A stretch of 64,000 nt of DNA, taken from positions 496,001 to 560,000 of the forward strand of contig NZ_PGFE01000002.1 in NCBI RefSeq assembly GCF_002797595.1, in the 5' to 3' direction. This document shows, one piece after another, positions 1 to 8,466 of this stretch. Within the stretch, counting starts at the first letter, position 1. The number at the start of each line of letters is the position of its first letter. The translations under genes and the position numbers were made by a program. Below the pieces are notes generated by a model. That model did no database searches, was not told the origin of the DNA, and worked only from the letters and a program-made list of their open reading frames with translations. The stretch is from Sediminihabitans luteus (GTDB taxonomy: Bacteria > Actinomycetota > Actinomycetes > Actinomycetales > Cellulomonadaceae).

Positions 1-1
1 G

Positions 2-820
2 ATCGTCGGGCTCCGCGCGGGTGGGCCCTGCGTCGTCGTCGACCCGGGCGCCCGGGTGAGCGAGCGCGTGCGCGACGTCGTGTCCCGCCACGGCTGGGAG
101 CCGGTCGCCGTGCTCGCGACCCACGGACACCTCGACCACGTGGCCGACGCCGCCGGGCTCAGCGCGTACTACGGCGTCCCGGTGCGGCTGCACGCCGACG
201 ACGCCTACCGGCTCGACGACCCGTTCGGCACGATCGACCGGCCGGGCGCCTCGGGCACGCTCGTCGCGGCGCTCGCGGCCGCGGGTCTCGACCCCGCCGA
301 CTACCGCGCGCCGCACGACGTACGGACGTTCGGCACGTCGCGCTCCGGCACCTCGCGCACCGGCGCGACCCGGCCCGGCACTGCGCACCGCGGCGCGTGG
401 CGGGACGAGCCGCTCGACCTCGACCTCGACCTCGGCCTCGACCTCGACCCCGGGTTCACGGCGGCCGACCGGACCGGCCCGCGGGCGCTCGCGGTCCGGG
501 CCGTCCACGCGCCCGGGCACACGCAGGGCTCGACGCTCTACCTGCTCGACGACGTCGACGCGTCGCGCGTCGGGGGAGCGCGCGTCGGGGGAGCGCGGGT
601 GGACGTCGCGCTCACGGGCGACGTGCTGTTCGCCGGGACGATCGGCCGTACCGACCTGCCCGGGGGTGACCCCGCGCTCATGCAGCGCACGCTGCGCGAC
701 GTCCTCGGCCACGGCGGAACCCCGGGCGCCGAGATCGACGGCGCCCGCGCCGTCCTGCCCGGGCACGGTCCCACGAGCACGCTCGCGCACGAGCGACGCA
801 CCAACCCGTACCTGCGGTGA
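2..820 (+). CDS. MBL-fold metallo-hydrolase, 5' end outside window
   Basis: This is a metallo-beta-lactamase-fold hydrolase of the glyoxalase II type. The open frame runs in from the window edge: codons before the first in-window GTG (position 56) already read like the family's VVVDPG strand, so that GTG is probably not the start. The metal-binding motif THGHLDH is clear, followed by HAPGHTQGS, a TGDVLFAGTIGRTDLPGG segment and a late PGHGP histidine. The middle carries low-complexity inserts: an alternating Leu-Asp stretch encoded by hexamer repeats, and a doubled VGGAR. It lies 43 bp upstream of hisS on the same strand, a pairing common in Actinobacteria. The substrate cannot be told from sequence. 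Confidence 0.85.
   Translation: MVGLRAGGPCVVVDPGARVSERVRDVVSRHGWEPVAVLATHGHLDHVADAAGLSAYYGVPVRLHADDAYRLDDPFGTIDRPGASGTLVAALAAAGLDPADYRAPHDVRTFGTSRSGTSRTGATRPGTAHRGAWRDEPLDLDLDLGLDLDPGFTAADRTGPRALAVRAVHAPGHTQGSTLYLLDDVDASRVGGARVGGARVDVALTGDVLFAGTIGRTDLPGGDPALMQRTLRDVLGHGGTPGAEIDGARAVLPGHGPTSTLAHERRTNPYLR
413..448 (+). repeat. CTCGAC hexamer tandem repeat inside MBL gene
   Basis: There are six consecutive hexamers, five CTCGAC and one CTCGGC, encoding alternating Leu-Asp. The reading frame stays open, so this is an in-frame low-complexity insertion between conserved parts of the hydrolase. Replication slippage is a likely origin. Confidence 0.8.
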
Positions 821-863
821 GCCCGGTTGGGCGCACCGCGCCCGTTCTGGGAAGATGCACCCC

Positions 864-2282
864 ATGGCCCGCCCCACACCCCTGTCCGGATTCCCCGAGT
901 GGCTCCCCGACGGCCGCGTCGTCGAGCAGCACGTCCTCGACACGCTGCGCCGCACCTTCGAGCTGCACGGGTTCGCCGGGATCGAGACCCGCGCCGTCGA
1001 GCCGCTCGACCAGCTCCTGCGCAAGGGGGAGACCTCCAAGGAGGTCTACGTGCTCTCGCGCCTGCAGGAGGTCGCGGACGACGGTGCCCCCGCACGCGAC
1101 GCCGACAAGCAGCTCGGGCTGCACTTCGACCTGACCGTGCCGTTCGCGCGCTACGTGCTCGAGAACGCCGGCAAGCTCGCGTTCCCGTTCAAGCGCTACC
1201 AGATCCAGAAGGTCTGGCGCGGCGAGCGCCCCCAGGACGGCCGGTTCCGCGAGTTCGCGCAGGCCGACATCGACGTCGTCGGCGCGGGAGGACTCCCGTA
1301 CCACTTCGAGGTCGAGCTCCCGCTCGTCATGGCCGCCGCGCTCGGTGAGCTGCGCGCGATCGGCCTGCCCGAGGTGCGTGTGCTCGTCAACAACCGACGC
1401 GTCGCCGAGGGGTTCTACCGCGGGCTCGGCCTCGACGACGTCGACGGCGTGCTGCGCACCATCGACAAGCTCGACAAGGTCGGCGCCGCGAAGGTCGGCG
1501 AGGCGCTCGTCGCCGAGGTCGGCGCGAGCGACGCGCAGGCGCAGGCCTGCCTGGACCTCGCCGCGATCAACGGCTCCGACACGAGCGTCGTCGACCGGGT
1601 GCGGGCGCTCGCGGCCTCGCACGGCGTCGAGTCCGAGCTCCTCGAGCAGGGCCTGGCCGAGCTCGGGGCGCTCGTCGACGCCGCGAGCGTGCGCGCGCCG
1701 GGCGTCGTGGTCGCCGACCTCAAGATCGCCCGCGGTCTCGACTACTACACGGGTTCGGTCTACGAGACCGTCCTCGTGGGTCACGAGCAGCTCGGCTCGA
1801 TCTGCTCGGGCGGTCGCTACGACACCCTCGCCTCGGACGGCAGGACCACCTACCCGGGCGTCGGGCTGTCGATCGGCGTCTCGCGCCTCGTCTCGCGCCT
1901 GCTCGGCGCGGACCTCGTACGCGCGACCCGCGGCGTGCCCGCCGCGGTCCTCGTGGCCGTCACGGACGAGGCGACGCGCGCCGACTCGGACGCGGTCGCC
2001 GCCGCCCTGCGGGCGCGCGGCATCCCGTGCGACGTGGCACCGAGCGCCGCGAAGTTCGGCAAGCAGATCCGGTACGCGGACCGCCGCGGCATCCCGTTCG
2101 TGTGGTTCCCCGGCCAGGAGCCGGGCGCGGACGACGTCGCGGCCGGGACCGCCGTCGCGGGCGAGCGCGGCCCCGACCAGGTCAAGGACATCCGCTCGGG
2201 CGAGCAGGTCGACGCGGACGCCGCGACCTGGGCGCCGCCCGCCGAGGACCTGTGGCCCCGGGTGGTGCCGTCGGCAGGCTGA
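864..2282 (+). CDS. hisS: Histidine--tRNA ligase (class II)
   Basis: It charges tRNA-His with histidine in the cytoplasm. The 472-residue product has the class II core. It shows the FDLTVPFARYV motif 2 region, the VWRGERPQDGRFREF segment and the HisRS-specific GLDYYTG histidine-binding motif. It ends with a C-terminal anticodon-binding domain after about residue 355. ATG 864 is preferred because GGGAAG lies about 10 bases upstream; an in-frame ATG at 855 would sit almost on top of that site. The next gene follows after 107 bp and seems to have its own promoter. Confidence 0.97.
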   Translation: MARPTPLSGFPEWLPDGRVVEQHVLDTLRRTFELHGFAGIETRAVEPLDQLLRKGETSKEVYVLSRLQEVADDGAPARDADKQLGLHFDLTVPFARYVLENAGKLAFPFKRYQIQKVWRGERPQDGRFREFAQADIDVVGAGGLPYHFEVELPLVMAAALGELRAIGLPEVRVLVNNRRVAEGFYRGLGLDDVDGVLRTIDKLDKVGAAKVGEALVAEVGASDAQAQACLDLAAINGSDTSVVDRVRALAASHGVESELLEQGLAELGALVDAASVRAPGVVVADLKIARGLDYYTGSVYETVLVGHEQLGSICSGGRYDTLASDGRTTYPGVGLSIGVSRLVSRLLGADLVRATRGVPAAVLVAVTDEATRADSDAVAAALRARGIPCDVAPSAAKFGKQIRYADRRGIPFVWFPGQEPGADDVAAGTAVAGERGPDQVKDIRSGEQVDADAATWAPPAEDLWPRVVPSAG

Positions 2283-2331
2283 ACGCCCGCCGCGGACCGG
2301 ACTCGCGACGCCCGCGACGACCCCGGTTGTG

Positions 2332-2337
2332 TACTCT
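2332..2337 (+). promoter_or_regulatory. Putative -10 element (TACTCT) for the 2390 gene
   Basis: TACTCT fits the TANNNT -10 pattern that recurs through this window. It would start transcription about 45 bases before ATG 2390. No convincing -35 hexamer is visible. Confidence 0.4.
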
Positions 2338-2389
2338 GCGCAGCGATCGCGACGGGGATCGACCCGTCGCACCGGGGACGGGGAGCCCG

Positions 2390-3355
2390 ATGGCGCGACA
2401 CGAGCGTGCACGTGAGCAGCAGCAACGGCAGGACGGGCTCTGGGCGGTGCGCGAGGACCTCCTCGGCGTGCTGGCGGCTGCCCGAGCGGGAGACTGGGGC
2501 ACGGTCCGGGCTCACCTGATCGGGGCCCCTGAGGTCGACGACGCGCTGTTCGTGCTCGGCCTGGCCGCCGAGGTCGACGAGCTCGAGTCCGCGCTCGAGG
2601 ACGCGCACGCGGACGGGCGGGTCGACGACCCCTGGGTCGGCGCGATGCTCGGGAGCCGGCGCACGGTCGTCGCGTGGCGGCACCGCACCCACGCCCGCGC
2701 GCGGGACGTCTCGCGCGAGCAGTTCGAGCACTTTCGCGTCGGGCTGGTGCGTGCCGAGCAGGTACTCATCAAGACCTGTGCGGAGCACCCCGACTTCGTC
2801 CCGGCGTGGCACGCGCGGCTCGCGACCGCTCGCGGCCTCGAGCTCGGTGCCTCCGAGTCCCGCCGACGCTACGACCGGCTCGCCGCGTACGCCCCGCACG
2901 CCTACCGTCCTCAGCTGGGCCACCTGGTCCAGCTCGCGCCGCGCTGGGGCGGCTCCGCCGAGGCGACGCTCTCGTTCGCGCGTGACCGGGGCCGGGCCGC
3001 GCCGCCCGGTGCGGCCGCCGCCGCGCTGCCGGCGCGAGCGCACGTCGAGATCGCGCTCGACCACGGGACGAGCATCGAGGAGCACCTCGGAACCCCCGAG
3101 GTGCGCGCGGAGGTGCTGGCCGCGTCCCGACAGGTGCTGCTCCCTGACGGCTCGCCGGACCTCGCACGCCTCCAGGCGCACGCGGACCTGGCGTTCGCGC
3201 TCTCGTTCGGCGGGCTGCACGACGAGGCCGCGCCGCACTTCGCTGCCCTGCCGATCGTCTGGCCCGAGTCGCCCTGGGGCTACGTCGACCGACCGCACGA
3301 GGTGTTCGTCGAGATGCGGCGCCGCGCCCTCGAGACCGTCGAGGTGGCCCGATGA
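2390..3355 (+). CDS. Uncharacterised soluble protein coupled to M16-like peptidase
   Basis: This 321-residue protein is not recognised. It is rich in Ala, Arg and Glu, predicted mostly helical, with no signal peptide, membrane segment or cysteine motif; the repeated helical feel suggests a TPR-like fold but no repeat is clear. ATG 2390 is chosen because a purine-rich GGGGACGGGGA lies just upstream and the product begins MARHERAREQQQ. Its stop overlaps the start of the next gene by 4 bp (ATGA), so the two are probably translated together and may act together. Function is unknown. Confidence 0.75.
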   Translation: MARHERAREQQQRQDGLWAVREDLLGVLAAARAGDWGTVRAHLIGAPEVDDALFVLGLAAEVDELESALEDAHADGRVDDPWVGAMLGSRRTVVAWRHRTHARARDVSREQFEHFRVGLVRAEQVLIKTCAEHPDFVPAWHARLATARGLELGASESRRRYDRLAAYAPHAYRPQLGHLVQLAPRWGGSAEATLSFARDRGRAAPPGAAAAALPARAHVEIALDHGTSIEEHLGTPEVRAEVLAASRQVLLPDGSPDLARLQAHADLAFALSFGGLHDEAAPHFAALPIVWPESPWGYVDRPHEVFVEMRRRALETVEVAR

Positions 3356-5070
3356 GCGCCCCGACGGCGCGGGAGGCGCTCGACGGTCTCGCGTACACGT
3401 TCACGCACGTCGACGGTGTCCCGGCCGTGCTCGTCCCGCGTGAGGGCCCCGTCACCGCGGGCATCACCTTCCGCGTCGGCATGGCGGACGAGTCGCTCGC
3501 GACGTCCGGGATCACGCACCTGGTCGAGCACCTCGCACTGCACGGGCTCGGCGAGGTCGAGGCTCACCACAACGGCACGACGACGATGACGACCACGACG
3601 TTCCACGTGACCGGGAGCCCCGCGGAGGCGGCCGCGTTCCTGACCGGACTGTGCGCGTCCCTGCGGGACCTGCCGACCGAGCGCCTCGCGACCGAGAAGA
3701 ACGTGCTCGCGACCGAGTCGGCGCACCGCGGCTCGCGTGCTGCGGGTGCGGCGCTCGCCACCCGGTTCGGGGCGCGTGCGCACGGGCTCGCCGGGTACGG
3801 CGAGCTCGGCCTGGACCGGATCGGCCCCGACGAGCTCGCGTCGTGGACCCACCGGTGGTTCACGCGCGAGAACGCGGTGGTGTTCCTCACCACGACCGAC
3901 GTCCCGGAGGGGCTCGTGCTCGACCTCCCCTCCGGCGAACGGATGCCTGCACCCACGGCGCGGCCCGTGCTCGCGTCGACGCCCGCGTTCGAGCAGGGCG
4001 CCCAGGGCGAGGTCCGGGTCACGGCCGTGGTCGACCGCGGTCCGGCGGCGAGCCTGCTGATGTCCGTCGTCCGTGCGAGGTTGCAGCGCGACCTGCGCCG
4101 CAGCGCCGGGTACTCGTACGTGGTGGAGGCGGGGCTCGTGCCGCTCGACCGCGAGCACGCGCTGCTCGCGCTCTACGCCGACTCCCTGCCCGCGCACCAG
4201 GACGCCGTCGTCGGGGCCGTCGTCGACGTGCTCGCGGCCTTGCGCGCCGGGCGCATCGGCGCCGAGGAGCTCGAGGGCGCCCGGTCCGCAGTGCTGCGCG
4301 AGCTCGACGCCCCGGACGTCGACGCCGCGATCCTGCCCACCGCGGCGTGCGACCTCCTCCTGGGCGAGGACGTCGCGGACGCCGCCCGCCGTCGCTCGCA
4401 GATCCTGTCGGTGACGCTCGAGGAGGTCGTCGAGGCGGCGGGCCAGGTGTGGCCGAGCGCGCTCGCGCAGGTGCCCGGTGGTCCGCTGGACTGGGCCGGC
4501 TTCGCCGAGGCTCGACCCACGGCGTCGACCCCGGTGCGCGGCTACCCGTTCGCGCACGTCGACGAGCCAGGGGTCGAGCTCCTGCTCGAACGTGCGGGGT
4601 TCACCGTGCAGCACGCGGGCGCTCACCGCACCGTGCTGCTCGAAGACGTCGCGGCGCTCGTCGTCCTCGGGGACGGCGGGCGCGTGGTCGTCGGCACCGA
4701 CGGCACCACGGTCGACGTCGAACCGACGGTCTTCGAGGGCCTCACCGCCGACGTCGTGGCACGCCGCGTGGACGGCGTCGTGCCCGAGCATCTGCACGTG
4801 CACCGGCCCGCGCGGGACCCCGAGCAGGTGCCCGCGCCGCGCGGCCCGGGGCTCGCCGCGACGCGTGCGCGGGTCGAGTCCCGGCGTCGCAGGGCGGGTG
4901 CTCTGGTCTGGGCGCTGCGCATCGTGGCGCTCATGGCGGTGGTCATGGGCGTGCTGATCCTCGCGGGGGGCGGGCCGCAGGCGTCGTCCGACGGCAGGCA
5001 CGTGCTCACGGTCGCGGCCGTGTGCTCGCTCGTCGCTGTGCTGGTCGCACGACGCGGCCGCGCCGACTGA
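3352..5070 (+). CDS. M16-family (insulinase-like) metallopeptidase, C-terminally membrane-anchored
   Basis: The 572-residue product has an N-terminal M16 fold with the inverted zinc motif HLVEH (H56, E59, H60) and a candidate third ligand at E122 in the TEKNVLATE stretch. That spacing is slightly shorter than in classic pitrilysins. A second, degenerate M16-like domain with a GYSYVVEAG stretch follows at roughly residues 220-360. Two hydrophobic segments at about 515-540 and 548-566 anchor it to the membrane, with the peptidase part predicted cytoplasmic because no signal peptide is seen. It overlaps the upstream unknown gene by 4 bp. The zinc site looks intact, so activity is plausible; the substrate is unknown. 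Confidence 0.75.
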   Translation: MSAPTAREALDGLAYTFTHVDGVPAVLVPREGPVTAGITFRVGMADESLATSGITHLVEHLALHGLGEVEAHHNGTTTMTTTTFHVTGSPAEAAAFLTGLCASLRDLPTERLATEKNVLATESAHRGSRAAGAALATRFGARAHGLAGYGELGLDRIGPDELASWTHRWFTRENAVVFLTTTDVPEGLVLDLPSGERMPAPTARPVLASTPAFEQGAQGEVRVTAVVDRGPAASLLMSVVRARLQRDLRRSAGYSYVVEAGLVPLDREHALLALYADSLPAHQDAVVGAVVDVLAALRAGRIGAEELEGARSAVLRELDAPDVDAAILPTAACDLLLGEDVADAARRRSQILSVTLEEVVEAAGQVWPSALAQVPGGPLDWAGFAEARPTASTPVRGYPFAHVDEPGVELLLERAGFTVQHAGAHRTVLLEDVAALVVLGDGGRVVVGTDGTTVDVEPTVFEGLTADVVARRVDGVVPEHLHVHRPARDPEQVPAPRGPGLAATRARVESRRRRAGALVWALRIVALMAVVMGVLILAGGGPQASSDGRHVLTVAAVCSLVAVLVARRGRAD

Positions 5071-5086
5071 GAGGGCCTCAGCCCTC
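5071..5086. terminator. Short bidirectional hairpin between convergent genes
   Basis: GAGGGC-CTCA-GCCCTC forms a 6-bp stem with a 4-base loop. It sits between the convergent peptidase and PPOX genes and includes the latter's stop codon. It has no T tract, so terminator function is only suggested by position. Confidence 0.4.
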
Positions 5087-5545
5087 GGCGAGGCGCGCGG
5101 GGAACCCGCCCGTCGCGATCGGACCCCAGCGCTCGATCGTGACGCGGACCAGGGACTTGCCCTGGTCGACCATGGCCTGCCGGTACTCGTCCCAGTCGGG
5201 GTGCTCGCCCGAGATCGACCGGAAGTACTCGACGAGCGGCTCGACGGACTCCGGCAGGTCGAGGACCTCCGCGGTGCCGTCGACCTGGACCCACGCACCG
5301 CCGAACGTCTCGCCGAGGAACAGCACGGACGCGCGTGAGTCACGTCGCAGGTTCACGGCCTTCGCGCGCTCCGGGTACGTCGAGACGACGACGCGACCGG
5401 CGGCGTCGACGCCGCACGTGACGGGGCTCATCTGCGGGCTCCCGTCCGCGCGGTGCGTGAGCAGGATCGCGTCGTGGCGGGTGCGGACGTGCTCGAGGAG
5501 AGCCGCGCGGTCGACGCGCGAGCTCGTGGCGATCTGACGGGGCAC
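5078..5545 (-). CDS. PPOX-class (F420/FMN-dependent) oxidoreductase
   Basis: This 155-residue protein has the pyridoxamine-5'-phosphate-oxidase-like split barrel. Family features are the ILLTHRADGSPQMSPVT first strands, the VVVSTYPERAKAVNLRRD loop and a VQVDGTAEVLDLPE strand. Actinobacterial members of this size often reduce substrates with cofactor F420, but FMN binding cannot be excluded. The GTG start at 5545 is supported by GGAGG five bases upstream. The gene is a single cistron between the peptidase and aspS. Confidence 0.8.
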   Translation of the reverse strand: MPRQIATSSRVDRAALLEHVRTRHDAILLTHRADGSPQMSPVTCGVDAAGRVVVSTYPERAKAVNLRRDSRASVLFLGETFGGAWVQVDGTAEVLDLPESVEPLVEYFRSISGEHPDWDEYRQAMVDQGKSLVRVTIERWGPIATGGFPARLAEG

Positions 5546-5619
5546 GGGAACCTCCGGGGTCGAGGGTGCGCCGTCCCCGGCCGTGCGCGGACCGCGGGAT
5601 GGCGGGCTTCACCACAGAC

Positions 5620-5625
5620 TAGACT
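5620..5625 (+). promoter_or_regulatory. Putative -10 element (TAGACT) for aspS
   Basis: TAGACT is a good match to the actinobacterial TANNNT -10 hexamer. Predicted transcription start is about 80 bases before the aspS GTG. The -35 region is not clear. Confidence 0.5.
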
Positions 5626-5712
5626 CGTGCGGGTGCGCCCCCGCCGGGCGCACGTCGTCCGCGGCCCGAACGCTCGGGACGGACGCACACCACGAACCCG
5701 GAAGGACCCCCT

Positions 5713-7542
5713 GTGCTGCGCACCCACACCGCCGGCTCGCTGCGGGCCGAGAACATCGGCCAGACCGTCACCCTCACCGGTTGGGTCGATCGCCGTCGTG
5801 ATCACGGGGGAGTGGCGTTCATCGACCTGCGGGACGCCTCGGGCATCGCCCAGGTCGTCATCCGCGACGAGGCCGTCGCCGGGCCGCTGCGCAGCGAGTT
5901 CGTCCTGCAGGTCACGGGCGAGGTCTCGCAGCGCCCCGAGGGCAACGCCAACCCGAACCTGCCCACGGGCGAGGTCGAGCTCGTCGTGAGCGAGGTCGTG
6001 GTGCTCAACGAGTCCGCGCCGCTGCCGTTCCAGGTCTCCACGGCCCTCGACGGCAACGAGACCATCGGCGAGGAGGCGCGTCTCAAGCACCGCTACCTCG
6101 ACCTGCGCCGTCCGGCGCCCGCCCGCGCGATCCGGCTGCGTTCCAAGGTCAGCCAGGCCGCGCGCGCCGTGCTCGACGCCGAGGACTTCGTCGAGATCGA
6201 GACGCCGACCCTCACGCGCTCGACGCCCGAGGGTGCGCGCGACTTCCTGGTGCCCGCGCGTCTCGCGCCCGGCTCCTGGTACGCGCTGCCGCAGTCCCCG
6301 CAGCTGTTCAAGCAGCTGCTCATGGTCTCCGGCATGGAGCGCTACTACCAGATCGCGCGCTGCTACCGCGACGAGGACTTCCGTGCGGACCGTCAGCCCG
6401 AGTTCACGCAGCTCGACGTCGAGATGAGCTTCGTCGAGCAGGACGACGTGATCGCCCTCGGCGAGAAGATCCTCGTCGCGCTGTGGGACCTGATCGGTGT
6501 CACGATCCCCACGCCGATCCCGCGCATGACGTTCGCCGACGCGATGCGGCTGTACGGCTCGGACAAGCCCGACCTGCGGTTCGGCAACCCGATCGTCGAG
6601 CTCACCGAGTACTTCGCGAGCACGCCGTTCCGCGTCTTCCAGGCCCCCTACGTCGGTGCCGTCGTCATGGCGGGCGGCGCCGACCAGCCGCGCCGCCAGT
6701 TCGACGCCTGGCAGGAGTGGGCCAAGCAGCGCGGCGCCCGCGGCCTCGCGTACGTGACGTTCGGCGAGGACGGCACGCTCGCCGGCCCCGTCGCCAAGAA
6801 CCTCTCGGACGCCGAGCGCGAGGGCCTCGCGGCCGCGACGGGCGCCCAGCCGGGCGACTGCGTGTTCTTCGCCGCAGGCGGCGTCGACGACTCGCGCGCG
6901 CTGCTCGGCGCCGCGCGCGTCGAGATCGCCAAGCGCACCGGCCAGATCGACGAGGACGCCTGGGCGTTCGTGTGGGTCGTCGACGCGCCGCTGTTCAAGC
7001 CCACGGGCGCGGCGGCCGACGAGGGCGACGTCGCGCTCGGCAACTCGGCCTGGACCGCGGTGCACCACGCGTTCACGTCGCCCACGCCCGAGTGGATCGA
7101 CACGTTCGAGCAGAACCCGGGCGAGGCGCTCGCGTACGCCTACGACATCGTGTGCAACGGCAACGAGATCGGTGGCGGGTCGATCCGTATCCACCGCCGC
7201 GACGTGCAGGAGCGCGTGTTCGAGGTCATGGGCATCGGCGCGCAGGAGGCCCAGGAGAAGTTCGGGTTCCTGCTCGACGCGTTCGCGTTCGGCGCGCCGC
7301 CGCACGGCGGGATCGCGTTCGGCTGGGACCGGATCGTGGCGCTGCTGACGAAGTCGGAGTCGATCCGCGACGTCATCGCGTTCCCGAAGTCGGGCGGCGG
7401 GTTCGACCCGTTGACGCAGGCGCCCGCCCCGATCACGCCGGAGCAGCGCAAGGAGGCGGGCGTCGACGCCAAGCCCGCGGCGGACGTCCCCGCGCAGACG
7501 ACGCCCGCCGAGCAGGCCGTGCTGGGCGGGGACCCCGCCTGA
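5713..7542 (+). CDS. aspS: Aspartate--tRNA ligase, bacterial type with GAD insertion
   Basis: It charges tRNA with aspartate. The 609 residues show an N-terminal OB anticodon-binding domain ([14 protein letters not shown]). The class II catalytic core follows with [13 protein letters not shown] and the motif 2 region [22 protein letters not shown] insertion lies at about 300-430, and motif 3 is [15 protein letters not shown]. The length matches bacterial AspRS plus a 40-residue acidic/Ala-rich tail. GTG 5713 is preceded by CGGAAGGA. In many Actinobacteria this enzyme is non-discriminating and works with GatCAB; that cannot be decided here. Confidence 0.97.
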   Translation: MLRTHTAGSLRAENIGQTVTLTGWVDRRRDHGGVAFIDLRDASGIAQVVIRDEAVAGPLRSEFVLQVTGEVSQRPEGNANPNLPTGEVELVVSEVVVLNESAPLPFQVSTALDGNETIGEEARLKHRYLDLRRPAPARAIRLRSKVSQAARAVLDAEDFVEIETPTLTRSTPEGARDFLVPARLAPGSWYALPQSPQLFKQLLMVSGMERYYQIARCYRDEDFRADRQPEFTQLDVEMSFVEQDDVIALGEKILVALWDLIGVTIPTPIPRMTFADAMRLYGSDKPDLRFGNPIVELTEYFASTPFRVFQAPYVGAVVMAGGADQPRRQFDAWQEWAKQRGARGLAYVTFGEDGTLAGPVAKNLSDAEREGLAAATGAQPGDCVFFAAGGVDDSRALLGAARVEIAKRTGQIDEDAWAFVWVVDAPLFKPTGAAADEGDVALGNSAWTAVHHAFTSPTPEWIDTFEQNPGEALAYAYDIVCNGNEIGGGSIRIHRRDVQERVFEVMGIGAQEAQEKFGFLLDAFAFGAPPHGGIAFGWDRIVALLTKSESIRDVIAFPKSGGGFDPLTQAPAPITPEQRKEAGVDAKPAADVPAQTTPAEQAVLGGDPA

Positions 7543-7562
7543 GCGGCGTCCCCTCACCGGGC

Positions 7563-8396
7563 GTGACCCCGGGCGCGACGCCCGGCACGGCGTCCCGCAC
7601 GACCCGCGGCGCGGGCCCGCTCGACGGGCTCGCGCCGCGCTGGCGCGCGCACCCGTGGGTGCGCGTCGAGGCGCCCGCGCGACAGGTGGTCGCGGCCGCC
7701 TCCTCGCCGGCCGCGGCGGTCCTGCTCGTCGCGGCGGACGACCGCGGGGTGCCCGGAGCCGCGCCGTACCTGTGGGCGCTCGGGGACCCGGACGCCGCGC
7801 ACGCCCTCCTTGCCCGCGAGAGCACCCGCGGCGGGATCCTCACGGACGGCGCGGCGCCCCTGGTGCTCGGCGGCGGGTGCGTACCGCGCGGGACGCCGGC
7901 GCTCACGACTCCGGGCGCGCCCGCGCTGCTGCGGCGTGCCGCGACGTCGGACTGGGACTGGTTCTGGACGAGCATCGATCCCCGGCCGCCCCGGGGAGCC
8001 GGGGCCGGGGGCACGGTCCGCGAGCTGCGCGGTGCGCGCGACCTCGCGGCGGCCTCGGCGGCGCAGGCGGTGGGCAACCCCCGCGCCGAGCTCGCCCCGA
8101 CGACCGACGGCACCCGGTGGTGGGGGTGGTGCGACGACGGCGGGACGGTGCGCTGCGTCGTCGGCGCCCGCGTGCGCCCCGCGGGCTGGGAGCTCGGCGG
8201 GATCGGCACCGACCCGGCCGTGCGCGGACGCGGTGCGGCCACCGCGACCCTCGCCGCGGCGGTGCGCGAGGGCCTGCGGCATGCCGAGGACGTCGTGCTC
8301 GGCATGTACGCCGACAACGTGGCCGGGCGCGCGCTGTACGAGGGGGCGGGCTTCGTCGTCGGGCAGCGGTTCGCCGGGTGGCGCACGGCCACCTGA
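7563..8396 (+). CDS. GNAT-family N-acetyltransferase
   Basis: This protein of about 277 residues has a C-terminal GNAT domain. The acetyl-CoA-binding pattern is GIGTDPAVRGRGAATATLAAA, followed by the DNVAGRALYEGAGF strand-helix typical of RimI-like acetyltransferases. The N-terminal 140 residues are a less conserved Ala/Gly/Pro-rich region that resembles the degenerate first half of double-GNAT proteins. GTG 7563, 20 bp after aspS, is the likely start although no strong ribosome site is seen. The substrate is unknown. Confidence 0.75.
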   Translation: MTPGATPGTASRTTRGAGPLDGLAPRWRAHPWVRVEAPARQVVAAASSPAAAVLLVAADDRGVPGAAPYLWALGDPDAAHALLARESTRGGILTDGAAPLVLGGGCVPRGTPALTTPGAPALLRRAATSDWDWFWTSIDPRPPRGAGAGGTVRELRGARDLAAASAAQAVGNPRAELAPTTDGTRWWGWCDDGGTVRCVVGARVRPAGWELGGIGTDPAVRGRGAATATLAAAVREGLRHAEDVVLGMYADNVAGRALYEGAGFVVGQRFAGWRTAT

Positions 8397-8466
8397 CGGC
8401 GGACGTGCACGCTCGTTCCGGCGCTGGAGCGGGTGGTGCTGGTGCTGGTGGTGCCGGCGCTGACCG

